A stretch of DNA of 64,000 nucleotides from JARDZU01 sp050742015 (GTDB lineage Bacteria; Actinomycetota; Acidimicrobiia; Spongiisociales; ZC4RG35). The notes under the pieces are model-generated. The model was not told the DNA's origin. It did no database searches and was given only the letters and a program-made list of their open reading frames with translations. This document shows, piece by piece, positions 33,454 through 45,451 of the stretch; the stretch's first letter is position 1, and every line of letters starts with the position of its first letter. A program made the position numbers and the translations under genes. Where the stretch lies: the NCBI GenBank assembly GCA_050742015.1, contig JBOGEV010000014.1, positions 41,657-105,656 on the forward strand. Reading direction: 5' to 3'.

Positions 33454-34497
33454 GTGGTCGGTGGGAGCACTTTGGAGACCTTGACCGTGGCCGGCGCAAC
33501 CGAGTTGATCGTCGGGCGAGGTCTGCCCGATCCGATCCTGCCTCCGAGACCCGATCGACAGCGGGTCGCCATCGTCACCCAGCCGGGGGCCACACACGTC
33601 GCGTTGGAAGTGGCGCAACATCTTCGCGGGGGAGACACCCAGGTCGAAGTGATCGGGCTCCCCGATCGCGACGAAGCCAAGACGCTCGTCGTGGCGGGGT
33701 CGGTCTACGAGGCCCTGGCCCGGTTCGGTCTCGGCCGTCACGACACCGTGGTTGGCGTGGGCGGCGGCTCGGTGTCGGATCTGGCCGGATTCGTCGCCGG
33801 CACCTGGCTGCGCGGTGTCGAGGTGGTGCATGTCCCGACCACCCTGCTGGCTGCGGTCGATGCATCCATAGGGGGGAAGACAGGGGTCAATCTGGCCGGT
33901 AAGAACCTGGTAGGTGTGTTCTGGCACCCGACGCGGGTCATCGTCGACGTTGCGCAGCTCGAGGCGTTGCCCACGTCGTTGCGCCGCGAAGGGCTTTCCG
34001 AGGCCTTGAAGACCGGGATCGTGGGCGACACCGAGCTCTTCGAGTTGCTGGAACGCGACGGGGAGTCGGCTCCCCTGGAGCAGGTCGTGACCAAGGCCGC
34101 GGCCGTCAAGGCAAGAGTGGTCAGCGAAGACGAGAGGGATTCCGGGCTGCGGGCGATCCTGAACTTCGGTCACACCATCGGTCACGCAGTCGAGTTCGCC
34201 TCCCCACTGTCCCACGGTGACGCCGTGGCCGTCGGGATGGTCGCCGCCGGGCACATCTCGGAGATGCGTCTGGGATTTCCCCGCCTGGAGCGAATGGTGG
34301 ATGCCATCGAGCGCCTCAGCTTGCCGACGCGGGTCGACGGGTTGGAGCGGGCCAGGGTGGAGGACCTCCTTCGTCACGACAAGAAGCGCGATGCCTCGGG
34401 GATCCGGATGGTCCTGATCCGGGCTCTCGGGGACCCGGTGGTCGAGTCCGTCGACGCCGGGGAGATCGAGGTCGGTCTCGATGCCGTGGGTCTCTGA
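33454..34497 (+). CDS. aroB: 3-dehydroquinate synthase
   Basis: NAD- and zinc-dependent cyclase making 3-dehydroquinate from DAHP. About 347 residues. NAD binding GVGGGSVSDLAGFVAGTWLRG, then PTTLLAAVDASIGGKTGVNL and the metal ligands in FGHTIGHAVE and LSHGDAVAVGM are all present. The start is uncertain: GTG 33454 was chosen, but TTG 33472 and 33481 also precede the conserved TVAGATELIVGRG. The gene begins five bases after the aroC stop. Confidence 0.93.
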   Translation: MVGGSTLETLTVAGATELIVGRGLPDPILPPRPDRQRVAIVTQPGATHVALEVAQHLRGGDTQVEVIGLPDRDEAKTLVVAGSVYEALARFGLGRHDTVVGVGGGSVSDLAGFVAGTWLRGVEVVHVPTTLLAAVDASIGGKTGVNLAGKNLVGVFWHPTRVIVDVAQLEALPTSLRREGLSEALKTGIVGDTELFELLERDGESAPLEQVVTKAAAVKARVVSEDERDSGLRAILNFGHTIGHAVEFASPLSHGDAVAVGMVAAGHISEMRLGFPRLERMVDAIERLSLPTRVDGLERARVEDLLRHDKKRDASGIRMVLIRALGDPVVESVDAGEIEVGLDAVGL

Positions 34498-34505
34498 CCC
34501 CGGTT

Positions 34506-34511
34506 TATCGT
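34506..34511 (+). promoter_or_regulatory. Possible -10 element (TATCGT) for efp
   Basis: TATCGT 31 bases before the efp ATG in the 45-base gap after aroB. No clear Shine-Dalgarno sequence was seen. Confidence 0.25.
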
Positions 34512-34542
34512 CACGCCTGGTTCCGGCCAGACTGCGCACAAC

Positions 34543-35100
34543 ATGATCAGCACCAATGACGTCAAGCCGGGGATGGCGCTCCAATTGAGCGATGGCCTGT
34601 TCACCATCGTCGAGTATCAGCATGTGAAACCGGGCAAGGGCAAAGCTTTCGTTCGGATGAAGCTCAAGAACCTGGACACGGGTCAGGTCCTCGACCGCAC
34701 CTTTCGGGCCGACGAGAACGTCGACCAGGCGATCATCGAGCGCAGAGACCATCAGTACCTCTACCAGGACGATCTCGGGTTCCACTTCATGAACCTCGAT
34801 GACTTCGGTCAGCTCGCCCTGAGCGGAGACGACGTGGGCCAGGCCGCCGGGTTCCTGGTGGAGGGGACGACCGCCAGCCTGTCTCTCTATCAGGGGACAC
34901 CGATAGCGGTGGAGCTGCCGGCGGCGGTCGAGCTGGAGGTGACCTACGCCGAGCCTGCCGTCAAGGGGGACACTCGAACCGGTGCCACGAAGCCAGTGAC
35001 CCTCCAGACCGGGATCCAGATCCAGGTCCCGCTCTTCGTGGAACAGGGAGACCGGGTCAAGGTCGACACCCGTTCAGGTGAGTACCTGACCCGGGTATGA
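34543..35100 (+). CDS. efp: Elongation factor P
   Basis: Relieves ribosome stalling at polyproline. 185 residues with three OB-type domains. The tip loop is VKPGKGKAF, with Lys at the site modified in other bacteria; the PGKGKAF form is typical of actinobacteria, where modification is uncertain. The C-terminal GDRVKVDTRSGEYLTRV is conserved. The stop overlaps nusB (ATGA). efp-nusB adjacency is widespread. Confidence 0.97.
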   Translation: MISTNDVKPGMALQLSDGLFTIVEYQHVKPGKGKAFVRMKLKNLDTGQVLDRTFRADENVDQAIIERRDHQYLYQDDLGFHFMNLDDFGQLALSGDDVGQAAGFLVEGTTASLSLYQGTPIAVELPAAVELEVTYAEPAVKGDTRTGATKPVTLQTGIQIQVPLFVEQGDRVKVDTRSGEYLTRV

Positions 35101-35462
35101 GCGGCGAGGAGCCGAGAGACCTCGCCCTCGAGGCCCTCTATCAGATCGAGATCACCGGCGACAGCTCAACGGCCGCAAGCCTGGCGGGGAGGGCCGGGCT
35201 CCTCGTTCGTGGCGTCGTGGAGCACAAAGAAGCCCTGGACCATGAGATCGAGTCGGCCTCCGAGCACTGGAGCATCGCCCGGATGCCGGTGATCGACCGC
35301 TCGATACTCCGTCTCGGGCTCTTCGAGCTGCGTCACAACCGTGACACCCCCACCGCAGTCGTGATGTCGGAGGCGGTTCGCCTCGCCAAGACCTACTCCA
35401 CCGAGCGCTCAGGAGCCTTCGTCAACGGGGTGCTTGCCTCCCTGGCCCGGACCAGCCGCTAG
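35097..35462 (+). CDS. nusB: Transcription antitermination factor NusB
   Basis: An RNA-binding helical protein that with NusE recognises boxA of rRNA leaders. 121 residues. Conserved blocks are ALEALYQIEITGD, MPVIDRSILRLGLFELRH, TAVVMSEAVRLAKTYSTERS and FVNGVLASL. The start overlaps the efp stop. The gene ends the unit; pyrR has its own promoter downstream. Confidence 0.96.
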   Translation: MSGEEPRDLALEALYQIEITGDSSTAASLAGRAGLLVRGVVEHKEALDHEIESASEHWSIARMPVIDRSILRLGLFELRHNRDTPTAVVMSEAVRLAKTYSTERSGAFVNGVLASLARTSR

Positions 35463-35495
35463 TGGCCGGAGGTTGGGATCGGTGGCCGGCATGGC

Positions 35496-35501
35496 TAAGG
35501 T
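35496..35501 (+). promoter_or_regulatory. Putative -10 element (TAAGGT) of the pyr operon
   Basis: TAAGGT in the nusB-pyrR gap. Transcription from about 35508 would give a leader of roughly 74 bases that includes the PyrR-binding sequence. Confidence 0.4.
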
Positions 35502-35520
35502 CCGCACGCCTTTAAACACG

Positions 35521-35580
35521 GTCCGGTGAGGCCGGGAAGGAGCGAGATGGGACCCGTCCCATCGGTGTCGGAGGGTCTCC
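35521..35580 (+). promoter_or_regulatory. PyrR-binding leader RNA with sequestered ribosome site
   Basis: 35522-35540 (TCCGGTGAGGCCGGGAAGG) fits the published PyrR-site consensus UCC-x-G-x-GAGGC-x2-G-x-AAGG. It is followed by a strong palindrome at 35546-35561 (ATGGGAC/GTCCCAT). The pyrR ribosome site GGAGGG (35570-35575) can itself fold with CTCC at 35577-35580. No terminator was seen, so PyrR probably represses translation, as reported for mycobacteria, rather than attenuating transcription. Confidence 0.75.
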
Positions 35581-35581
35581 G

Positions 35582-36112
35582 ATGCCCCAGGTGATGAACG
35601 GTCAGGACATTCGGAGGGCCGTTAGCCGCATCGCCCACGAGATCCTGGAGCGCCACCAGGGAGCCGAATCCGTGGTCATCGTCGGCATTCACACCCGGGG
35701 TGTGCCCCTGGCCCGCCTCCTCGGCGACCTCATCGCCCAATTCGAGGGCATCTCGGTGCCAATTGGGGAGCTGGACATCGGTGAGTATCGGGACGACCGC
35801 GATCTGCGGCCGATCCACAACTCCGGAGCGACCGTCATCGGAGACATTGCCGGACTCAGCGTGATCGTCGTCGACGATGTCTTGTACACCGGGCGGACGA
35901 TCCGCGCGGCCCTGGACGCACTGTCGGACATTGGGCGGGCCCGGCGGACTGAGCTGGCTGTGCTGGTCGATCGGGGACATCGCCAGCTCCCGATTCGAGC
36001 CGACTATGTCGGCAAGAACCTGCCCACCAGTCACCACGAGATGGTTCGGGTGCGGCTCACCCCGTTCGATCCCGAAGAAGGGGTGTGGGTGGAGAGGAAT
36101 GGTGCCCCATGA
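35582..36112 (+). CDS. pyrR: Pyrimidine operon regulator PyrR
   Basis: A 176-residue RNA-binding protein that senses UMP/UTP and often has weak uracil phosphoribosyltransferase activity. The PRPP loop is VIVVDDVLYTGRTIRAA; VGIHTRGVPLA and LVDRGHRQLPIRADYVGKN are family signatures. ATG 35582 lies six bases after GGAGGG. Its own mRNA leader carries the PyrR site, so autoregulation of the whole operon is expected. The stop overlaps pyrB. Confidence 0.96.
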   Translation: MPQVMNGQDIRRAVSRIAHEILERHQGAESVVIVGIHTRGVPLARLLGDLIAQFEGISVPIGELDIGEYRDDRDLRPIHNSGATVIGDIAGLSVIVVDDVLYTGRTIRAALDALSDIGRARRTELAVLVDRGHRQLPIRADYVGKNLPTSHHEMVRVRLTPFDPEEGVWVERNGAP

Positions 36113-37002
36113 GCGGGCTCCTCTCACTTCGGGGGATGAGCCGGAAGACTCTGGATGGACTTCTCGACCGGGCTCAGAGCTTTGTCGGCGCCAACCATCC
36201 CGTCCTGGGGCCCCATGCGGGCGCCACCGTTGCCACGGTCTTCTTCGAGCCATCGACAAGGACCAGGCTCTCCTTCGAGAAGGCGGCCCACCATCTCGGG
36301 TGCCATGTGATGAGTCTCAGCCCCGAGCACTCGTCGACGACGAAGGGCGAGTCACTGAAGGACACCATCCTCACCCTCACCGCCATGGGCACCGATCTGC
36401 TCGTGATCCGGCACTGGCTGGCCGACGCCGCAGACCTTGCCGCGGAATGGTCGGGACGACCGGTCGTGAACGCGGGCGTCGGGCGGAGGGAGCACCCCAC
36501 CCAGACTCTCATCGATGCCCTGACCCTGCGCCAGCGGTTCGGGCGTCTCGATGGGCTGCGCATGGCTGTGGTCGGGGACATCCGCAACAGCCGGGTGGCC
36601 CGGGGCATCCTCGCCGGGTTGCCGACCCTCGGAGTGGAGCTGACCTTGGTTGGTCCCACCCCGTTCCTCCCGGTCACCGACCCATGGGGGGTGAGAAGGA
36701 CCACCGACCTCGATGACGAGCTCGGTGACCAGGACGTGATCTACCTCCTGCGCGTCCAGAGGGAGCGGGGGGCGGTGCTTCCCTCAGAAGCGGGCTATGC
36801 CCGACACTTCGGGATGAATCGGGATCGGCTGTCGATGCTCAAGCCAGGCGCTGTGGTCATGCACCCGGGGCCGATCAACCGCGGGCTCGAGATCGATGAC
36901 TTCGTGGCCGACAGTGAACGCTCCCTGATACTGGACCAGGTCGCCAACGGCGTGCCGGTGCGAATGGCGGTGCTGTCCGCCGGCCTCGAGGGCCTGAAAT
37001 GA
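36109..37002 (+). CDS. pyrB: Aspartate carbamoyltransferase catalytic subunit
   Basis: Makes carbamoyl aspartate. 297 residues. The carbamoyl phosphate site is FFEPSTRTRLSFEKA; the aspartate-domain HPTQTLIDALTL and HPGPINRG are conserved. No pyrI is present, as usual in Gram-positive lineages. ATG 36109 overlaps the pyrR stop (ATGA) and pyrC overlaps its own stop, so the operon is tightly coupled. Confidence 0.96.
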   Translation: MSGLLSLRGMSRKTLDGLLDRAQSFVGANHPVLGPHAGATVATVFFEPSTRTRLSFEKAAHHLGCHVMSLSPEHSSTTKGESLKDTILTLTAMGTDLLVIRHWLADAADLAAEWSGRPVVNAGVGRREHPTQTLIDALTLRQRFGRLDGLRMAVVGDIRNSRVARGILAGLPTLGVELTLVGPTPFLPVTDPWGVRRTTDLDDELGDQDVIYLLRVQRERGAVLPSEAGYARHFGMNRDRLSMLKPGAVVMHPGPINRGLEIDDFVADSERSLILDQVANGVPVRMAVLSAGLEGLK

Positions 37003-38267
37003 TCGTGATCCGCGGTGCGGGCGTGCTCCGTGCGACCGGGGTGGAAGAGGCGACTGTCTTGATCGAGGGAGATACCGTGCGGTCGGTAGGGGAGGAGTCC
37101 CCGGTGGTCGACGGGGCCAGGGTCATCGAAGCTGCCGGAGCCTGGCTCGGTCCCGGTTTGGTCGATCTGCATGCTCATTTTCGGGACCCCGGTCAGACCT
37201 GGAAGGAGGACCTCGACTCCGGCGCACGGGCCGCCGTTGCCGGTGGGTTCACCGCCGTCGTGACCATGCCCAACACCGACCCGCCGGTCGACGGGAAGGC
37301 CAGCGCCACCGCTGCCGTGGCTCGGGGGAGGGCGATTGCGATCATCGACTTGGTGGTCGCCGGTGCCCTGACCAAAGGCCGAGTCGGCGCCGAGATGGCG
37401 GACTTCGACGCGATGTACGACGCCGGAGTGAGAGTGTTCACCGATGACGGGGACGCAGTGCCCCAAGCCGGGCTGCTACGGAGCATCATGGCCTATGTCA
37501 CCGATCTGCCTGGGGCCGTGGTCGCCGAGCACGCCGAGGACCGCTCACTGGCCGGCAACGGGCATATGCACGAGGGCAAAGTCGCGGCTCGGCTCGGGGT
37601 CGAAGGGCTTCCCGGCCTGGCCGAGGACGTGATTGTGGCCCGGGACCTGGCCATCGCCGCCGAGACCGGGGCACGGGTCCACATCCAGCATGTTTCCACG
37701 GCAAAATCGGTCGACCTGATCCGCCGTGCTCGCCATGAAGGCGTGGCGGTGACCGCGGAGGTGACTCCCCACCATCTGGCTCTGGACGAATCGGCACTGG
37801 AGCATCTGGATCCCAACCTCAAGATGTACCCGCCACTGCGCTCCGCCGACGACCGGGTCGCCCTCGTGGACGGTCTGCGCGAGGGCGTGCTCGACGCGGT
37901 GGCCACCGACCACGCCCCGCACACGCCGGCGGAGAAGGCGGTCCCCTTCGAGGAGGCCCCCCGAGGCGTCATCGGGCTGGAGACAGCCGCGGCGGTTGTC
38001 GTGACGTCGGCCCTCGGGAGCGACCAGGCAGCGTTCTTCGATCGCATGAGCATCGCCCCGGCGCGGATCGCCGGCCTGGAGCGACATGGGAATGCGGTGG
38101 AGCCGGGCTCACCTGCCAATCTGACGCTGTTCGACCCAAGACGGCGCTGGGTTCCCGGGACCTTCGCCTCGAAGTCGGAGAACAGCCCGTTTACAGGAGT
38201 CGAGTTGACTGGAAGAGTGCTGGCGACGATCTACGAAGGGTCTGTCTCCTACGAGGAGGGTCTGTGA
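36999..38267 (+). CDS. pyrC: Dihydroorotase (class I)
   Basis: Cyclises carbamoyl aspartate to dihydroorotate. 422 residues, an amidohydrolase TIM barrel. Zinc ligands are in DLHAHFRDPGQ, with later His in HIQHVST and EVTPHHLALDE and catalytic Asp in VATDHAPHTPAEK. GLETA is the usual C-terminal block. It overlaps pyrB by four bases and the start of carA at its 3' end. Confidence 0.95.
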   Translation: MIVIRGAGVLRATGVEEATVLIEGDTVRSVGEESPVVDGARVIEAAGAWLGPGLVDLHAHFRDPGQTWKEDLDSGARAAVAGGFTAVVTMPNTDPPVDGKASATAAVARGRAIAIIDLVVAGALTKGRVGAEMADFDAMYDAGVRVFTDDGDAVPQAGLLRSIMAYVTDLPGAVVAEHAEDRSLAGNGHMHEGKVAARLGVEGLPGLAEDVIVARDLAIAAETGARVHIQHVSTAKSVDLIRRARHEGVAVTAEVTPHHLALDESALEHLDPNLKMYPPLRSADDRVALVDGLREGVLDAVATDHAPHTPAEKAVPFEEAPRGVIGLETAAAVVVTSALGSDQAAFFDRMSIAPARIAGLERHGNAVEPGSPANLTLFDPRRRWVPGTFASKSENSPFTGVELTGRVLATIYEGSVSYEEGL

Positions 38268-39429
38268 TGACCACCAGGGAACAGGCCATCTTGTGCACGG
38301 CCGACGGAGCCACCTTCCGGGGGCGTTCGGTGGGTGCCCGTGGCGTGACCACCGGGGAAGCCGTGTTCAACACCTCCATGACCGGATACCAAGAGATTCT
38401 CACCGACCCGTCATATGCCGGCCAGGTCGTGGTGATGACCACTTCGCATGTCGGGAACTACGGGGTGTTCGAAGGCGACGAGCAATCATCCCGTCCGGCG
38501 GTCTCCGGGTTCGTGGTGCGGAGCATGTCGCGCCGTGACTCCAACTGGCGATCCCAGGGCGCCGTCGGCGACTATCTGCGAAACCACGACGTCGTGGCCA
38601 TGGCCGACGTCGACACCAGAAGGCTGACCCGTCACCTGCGAGATCGAGGGGCCATGCCGGTGGCGGTCGGCGTGGACATCGACGAACAGGAGCTCAAGGA
38701 GATGGCTGCTGCTGCGCCCTCGATGGTGGGGCTGGACCTTGCCTCCTCGGTGAGCACCAAAGAGCCCTACACCCTCGAGGCGACCGGCGAGAGGCGGGGA
38801 CGGGTCGTGGCCATCGATCTCGGTATGAAGCGAGACATCCTGGCCAACCTGACCGACCGTGGGTTCGAGGTCACCGTCGTCCCTTCCGCAACCGACGCGG
38901 CTCGAGTGCTCGATCTGGAGCCGGATGGTGTCTTCGTCTCCAATGGCCCCGGTGACCCTGAGCCCCTGGTGGCCACGACCAGGACCTTGCGTGGGCTGCT
39001 CGGCGAGGTCCCCCTCTTCGGCATATGCCTCGGTCATCAGGTGCTGGGGCTCGCAGTCGGCGCCGATACCTACAAGCTGGCGTTCGGGCATCACGGTGGG
39101 AATCACCCGGTGCGCCGCCTGGACGACGGAGCGGTCGAGATAACTGCGCAGAATCATGGCTTTGCGGTGGACCTGTGGTCGCTGACCGGCGAGGAGGCGC
39201 CGGTGAGGTCCGGTCTGGCCGGGCCCGATCTCCTGCCCCGATCGGTCGACTCGAGCTTCGGGCCGGTGATCCCAACCCATCAGAACCTCAATGACGGGAC
39301 GCTGGAGGGCATGCGTCTCGAAGGTCTCCCGGCCTTCTCGGTCCAGTACCACCCCGAATCCGCCCCAGGTCCAAGGGATGCCCGTGGTCTCTTCGACAGG
39401 TTCACCCGGATGATCGAGGAGCAGGGCTG

Positions 39430-39430
<1 letters not shown>
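38267..39430 (+). CDS. carA: Carbamoyl phosphate synthase small (glutaminase) subunit
   Basis: Hydrolyses glutamine and passes ammonia to CarB. About 387 residues: an N-terminal carA domain (GVTTGEAVFNTSMTGYQEIL) and a class I glutamine amidotransferase domain with nucleophile Cys in GICLGHQ and His-Glu in VQYHPESAPGP. The ATG at 38267 has GAGGAGG at good spacing; GTG 38264, one codon earlier, is also possible and overlaps the pyrC stop. carB begins on the last base of its stop. Confidence 0.96.
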
Positions 39431-42656
<3,226 letters not shown>

Positions 42657-42675
<19 letters not shown>

Positions 42676-43571
42676 GGGCAGCTCTGGGGCCGATCGAGCT
42701 CCGAACCCCGCTGATCGCCGCTTCCGGCACCGTGGGCTCGGTTTGGGAATGGGCCGATGCTGCCGACGTCTCGCCTTATGGGGCCGCGGTGGCCAAGTCG
42801 GTGGCGCCCGTCGAGTGGGCGGGGAGGCCCGCACCGCGTCTCGCCCCGGCGGGGGCCGGGATGCTGAACGGGATCGGCATCCAGAACCCGGGAATCGATG
42901 CCTGGATCGAGATGATGACGTCCCGACTGCCGCTGCTCGATGTCATGGTTTGGGGATCAGCGGTAGGGGAGACCCCTGACGAGTTCGCCTTCGTGGCCAA
43001 GGGCCTCGTCTCGGCGGGCATCCCGGTGGTCGAGGTGAATCTCTCCTGCCCCAACCTCGAGGACGGCCGCATGTTCTCCATGGATGCATCCAGATCCGGT
43101 GAGGTGATCAGTGCAGTGGTGTCGGCTTGCGACGCTCCGATCGGGGCCAAGTTGTCGCCCAACGCCGAGGACATCGTTGCCGTGTCGACAGCCTGCCTCG
43201 AAGCGGGAGCCGCCTTCTTGACTCTGACCAACACCGCCCTGGGATTCGGCATCGACCTCGAGACCCGTCGACCTCTGCTCAGCGGCGGAGTGGGCGGGTA
43301 CAGCGGCCCGGGACTCAAGGCCCTGTCGCTGCGGTGTGTGCACGAGGTCGCCTCGGCCCTGCCTGGAACCCCGATCGTCGGGTGTGGCGGGGTGATGACC
43401 GGCCGGGACGTGGTGGAGTACCTCCTGGCGGGGGCTTCGGCGGTGGCGATGGGCACGGTCCACCTGGCGGAGCCCCGCGCCGGCAAGCGCATCGCCAAGG
43501 AACTGGACCGGGAGCTCGACCTTCGCGATGCCACGGTCTCTGGGCTCGTGGGCGGGATGGTTCCGTGGTGA
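42657..43571 (+). CDS. pyrD: Dihydroorotate dehydrogenase, class 1B type (catalytic subunit)
   Basis: Oxidises dihydroorotate to orotate with FMN. 304 residues. AGAGMLNGIGIQNPGIDAW and the active-site Cys131 in VNLSCPNLEDG mark class 1; class 2 membrane enzymes have Ser. The sequence resembles B. subtilis PyrD, which needs the iron-sulfur/FAD partner PyrK to use NAD. No pyrK is found here, although it normally sits beside pyrD. The ATG overlaps the end of carB by 19 bases. Confidence 0.92.
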
Positions 43572-44284
43572 GCCGGGTTCTGGTCGCTCTCGACCTGCCC
43601 GGTGGGGACAAAGCCCTCGAGCTGGCGACGTTGCTCCAGCCCCACGTCGGAGGTTTCAAGGTCGGGCTCGAACTGCTCATGGGCGAGGGCCCGGAGATCG
43701 TCACCCGGGTGACCGATCTGGGTGCTCCTGTGTTCGTGGACGCCAAGCTGCACGACATACCGAACACCGTGGCGGGAGCGATCCGAAGGCTCGGCGCCCT
43801 CGGGCCTCGCTGGGTCACGGTTCACGCCTCCGGCGGCGAGGAGATGCTCCGCGTCGCGGTCGAGGGCCTGGCGGAGAGCTCCGGTGGCCGGGCCGGTGTG
43901 CTGGCGATCACGGTGCTCACCTCCCTCGACGCCGAAGGCCTGGCCTCGGTAGGCGTGGGCCACAGCATCGGTGACCAGGCCGAGGCCATGGCCCGGTTGG
44001 CTGCCGTCGCTGGGGCGGAAGGTGTCGTGTGCGCTGTCCCCGAGGTGTCACGGCTCAAGTCACTCGGCTTCGATCTGACGGTGGTCACGCCGGGGATTCG
44101 CCCCGCCGGGACCGACGATTCGGATCAGAAGCGGGTGGCGACACCGAAAGCGTCGATAGCCGCTGGCACCGACCTCATGGTCGTGGGTCGGCCTATCACT
44201 GCCGCGCCGGACCCGGTCGCCGCGGCGGTAGCGATCAATGATGAGATCGTGGCTGCACTTTCGGAGGCTCAGCTCGCCACATGA
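43568..44284 (+). CDS. pyrF: Orotidine 5'-phosphate decarboxylase
   Basis: Last step to UMP. 238 residues. The catalytic Lys-Asp array is VFVDAKLHDIPNTVAGA, the class found in B. subtilis and E. coli rather than the longer mycobacterial class. VVTPGIRPAGTDDSDQKRV is the phosphate-binding block. GTG 43568 overlaps the pyrD stop (GTGA). It closes the contiguous pyrimidine set; only pyrE, pyrG and pyrH are not in this window. Confidence 0.94.
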   Translation: MSRVLVALDLPGGDKALELATLLQPHVGGFKVGLELLMGEGPEIVTRVTDLGAPVFVDAKLHDIPNTVAGAIRRLGALGPRWVTVHASGGEEMLRVAVEGLAESSGGRAGVLAITVLTSLDAEGLASVGVGHSIGDQAEAMARLAAVAGAEGVVCAVPEVSRLKSLGFDLTVVTPGIRPAGTDDSDQKRVATPKASIAAGTDLMVVGRPITAAPDPVAAAVAINDEIVAALSEAQLAT

Positions 44285-44318
44285 TGGCTATGGTCGCGTG
44301 GTCGACCGAGATGAGGAC

Positions 44319-44633
44319 ATGGCGCAACCACCCCAACTGACCGATGAACAGAGAGCAGCGGCACTGGCCAAGGCAGCCGAGGCGAGGAGAGTCCGCGCCG
44401 AGGTCAAGGAGCTGCTGAAGACCGGATCGCTTCGTCTCTCCGACCTCATCGAGCAGGCAGACACCGACAACATCCTGGCCGGGCTCAAGGTGGAGCGGGT
44501 CATCGCCTCCATGCCGGGAACCGGCAAGATCAAGGCGAAGCGGATGATGGAGTCGCTCGGGATCGCCGAGAATCGTCGGCTGAGAGGTCTGGGAGACAAG
44601 CAGAGAGAGGCTCTCCTAGCCGAGTTCTCCTGA
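44319..44633 (+). CDS. mihF: Actinobacterial integration host factor mIHF
   Basis: A 104-residue nucleoid-associated DNA-binding protein. The sequence PPQLTDEQRAAALAKAAEAR followed by ELLKTGSLRLSDLIEQA and MPGTGKIKAKRMMESLGI is characteristic of mIHF (Rv1388), with an H2TH-like module at the C-terminal half. The family is confined to actinobacteria and its position upstream of gmk is conserved. ATG 44319 was chosen; GTG 44298, four bases after TATGGT, is an alternative. Confidence 0.93.
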   Translation: MAQPPQLTDEQRAAALAKAAEARRVRAEVKELLKTGSLRLSDLIEQADTDNILAGLKVERVIASMPGTGKIKAKRMMESLGIAENRRLRGLGDKQREALLAEFS

Positions 44634-44634
44634 A

Positions 44635-45186
44635 GTGGCAGGTCGGCTCCTGGTGGTAGCGGGGCCCTCGGGTTCGGGGAAGTCGAGTGTCGTCAAAGGC
44701 CTTCGCGATCGTCTGGACGTGGACTTCTCGGTGTCGGTGACCACGCGCTTGCCCCGGCCCGGGGAGGTCCATGGCGAGCATTACGACTTCATCTCCCGCC
44801 GTGACTTCGAGGAGATGATCGAGAACAACGAACTTCTCGAGTGGGCGGAGTACAACAACCGTTTCTATGGCACACCGACCGCCCCGATCGAAGAGGCGCT
44901 CGCGGCCGGTCGGGACGTACTCCTCGAAATCGATATCCAGGGAGCCCACCAGATTCGGGACCAGCGACCCGACGCAGTCATGTTCTTCATAACGCCTCCA
45001 TCCATCGGGGAGTTGGAAAAGAGACTCCGGCGCCGCGGGGACACGTCAGAAGAGGACATCGAAGACAGACTCGTTATCGCAGAGTCCGAGATGGCGGAGG
45101 CACCCGATTTGTTCGACCACATCGTTGTGAACGACAACCTGGAGCTGGCCATCGAGGATGTTCTGAAACTGGTTACCGACGAGTGA
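44635..45186 (+). CDS. gmk: Guanylate kinase
   Basis: Phosphorylates GMP to GDP. 183 residues. The P-loop is VAGPSGSGKSS; the GMP site is VSVTTRLPRPGEVHGEHYDF with EWAEYNNRFYGTP. The GTG start lies one base after the mihF stop. It is followed by rpoZ and coaBC, the common gmk-rpoZ-coaBC arrangement. Confidence 0.97.
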   Translation: MAGRLLVVAGPSGSGKSSVVKGLRDRLDVDFSVSVTTRLPRPGEVHGEHYDFISRRDFEEMIENNELLEWAEYNNRFYGTPTAPIEEALAAGRDVLLEIDIQGAHQIRDQRPDAVMFFITPPSIGELEKRLRRRGDTSEEDIEDRLVIAESEMAEAPDLFDHIVVNDNLELAIEDVLKLVTDE

Positions 45187-45191
45187 TCAGG

Positions 45192-45197
45192 TACTCT
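45192..45197 (+). promoter_or_regulatory. Putative -10 element (TACTCT) for rpoZ
   Basis: TACTCT 32 bases before the rpoZ ATG. The leader contains GAAGAGGA just before the start, so this transcript would carry a ribosome site. Confidence 0.4.
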
Positions 45198-45229
45198 GTA
45201 CATGTTCCCCCCTTCCCGAAGAGGACTCA

Positions 45230-45451
45230 ATGAAGATCGAGCAGGTCATCGACCAGATCGGCAATCGCTTCGCCACAGTGGTGGTGGCCGCCCGCCGTGC
45301 CCGTCAAATCAACGGCTATTTCCATCAGCTCGGAGTTGGGTTCGGTGAGTTCGTGCCCCCACAGGTCCACTCGCTGTCCCGCAAGCCGCTGACGATCGCC
45401 ATGGAAGAGATCGCCGAGGGCAAGGTCTCGGTAGACACCGTCGAAGACTGA
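45230..45451 (+). CDS. rpoZ: RNA polymerase omega subunit
   Basis: 73 residues, helps assemble beta' into the core enzyme. The N-terminal MKIEQVIDQIGNRFATVVVAARRARQ corresponds to the conserved beta'-binding helices, and PLTIAMEEIAEGKVS to the C-terminal block. In many bacteria omega also forms part of a ppGpp site, relevant because a bifunctional relA is present. The stop overlaps the coaBC ATG by one base. Confidence 0.93.
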   Translation: MKIEQVIDQIGNRFATVVVAARRARQINGYFHQLGVGFGEFVPPQVHSLSRKPLTIAMEEIAEGKVSVDTVED

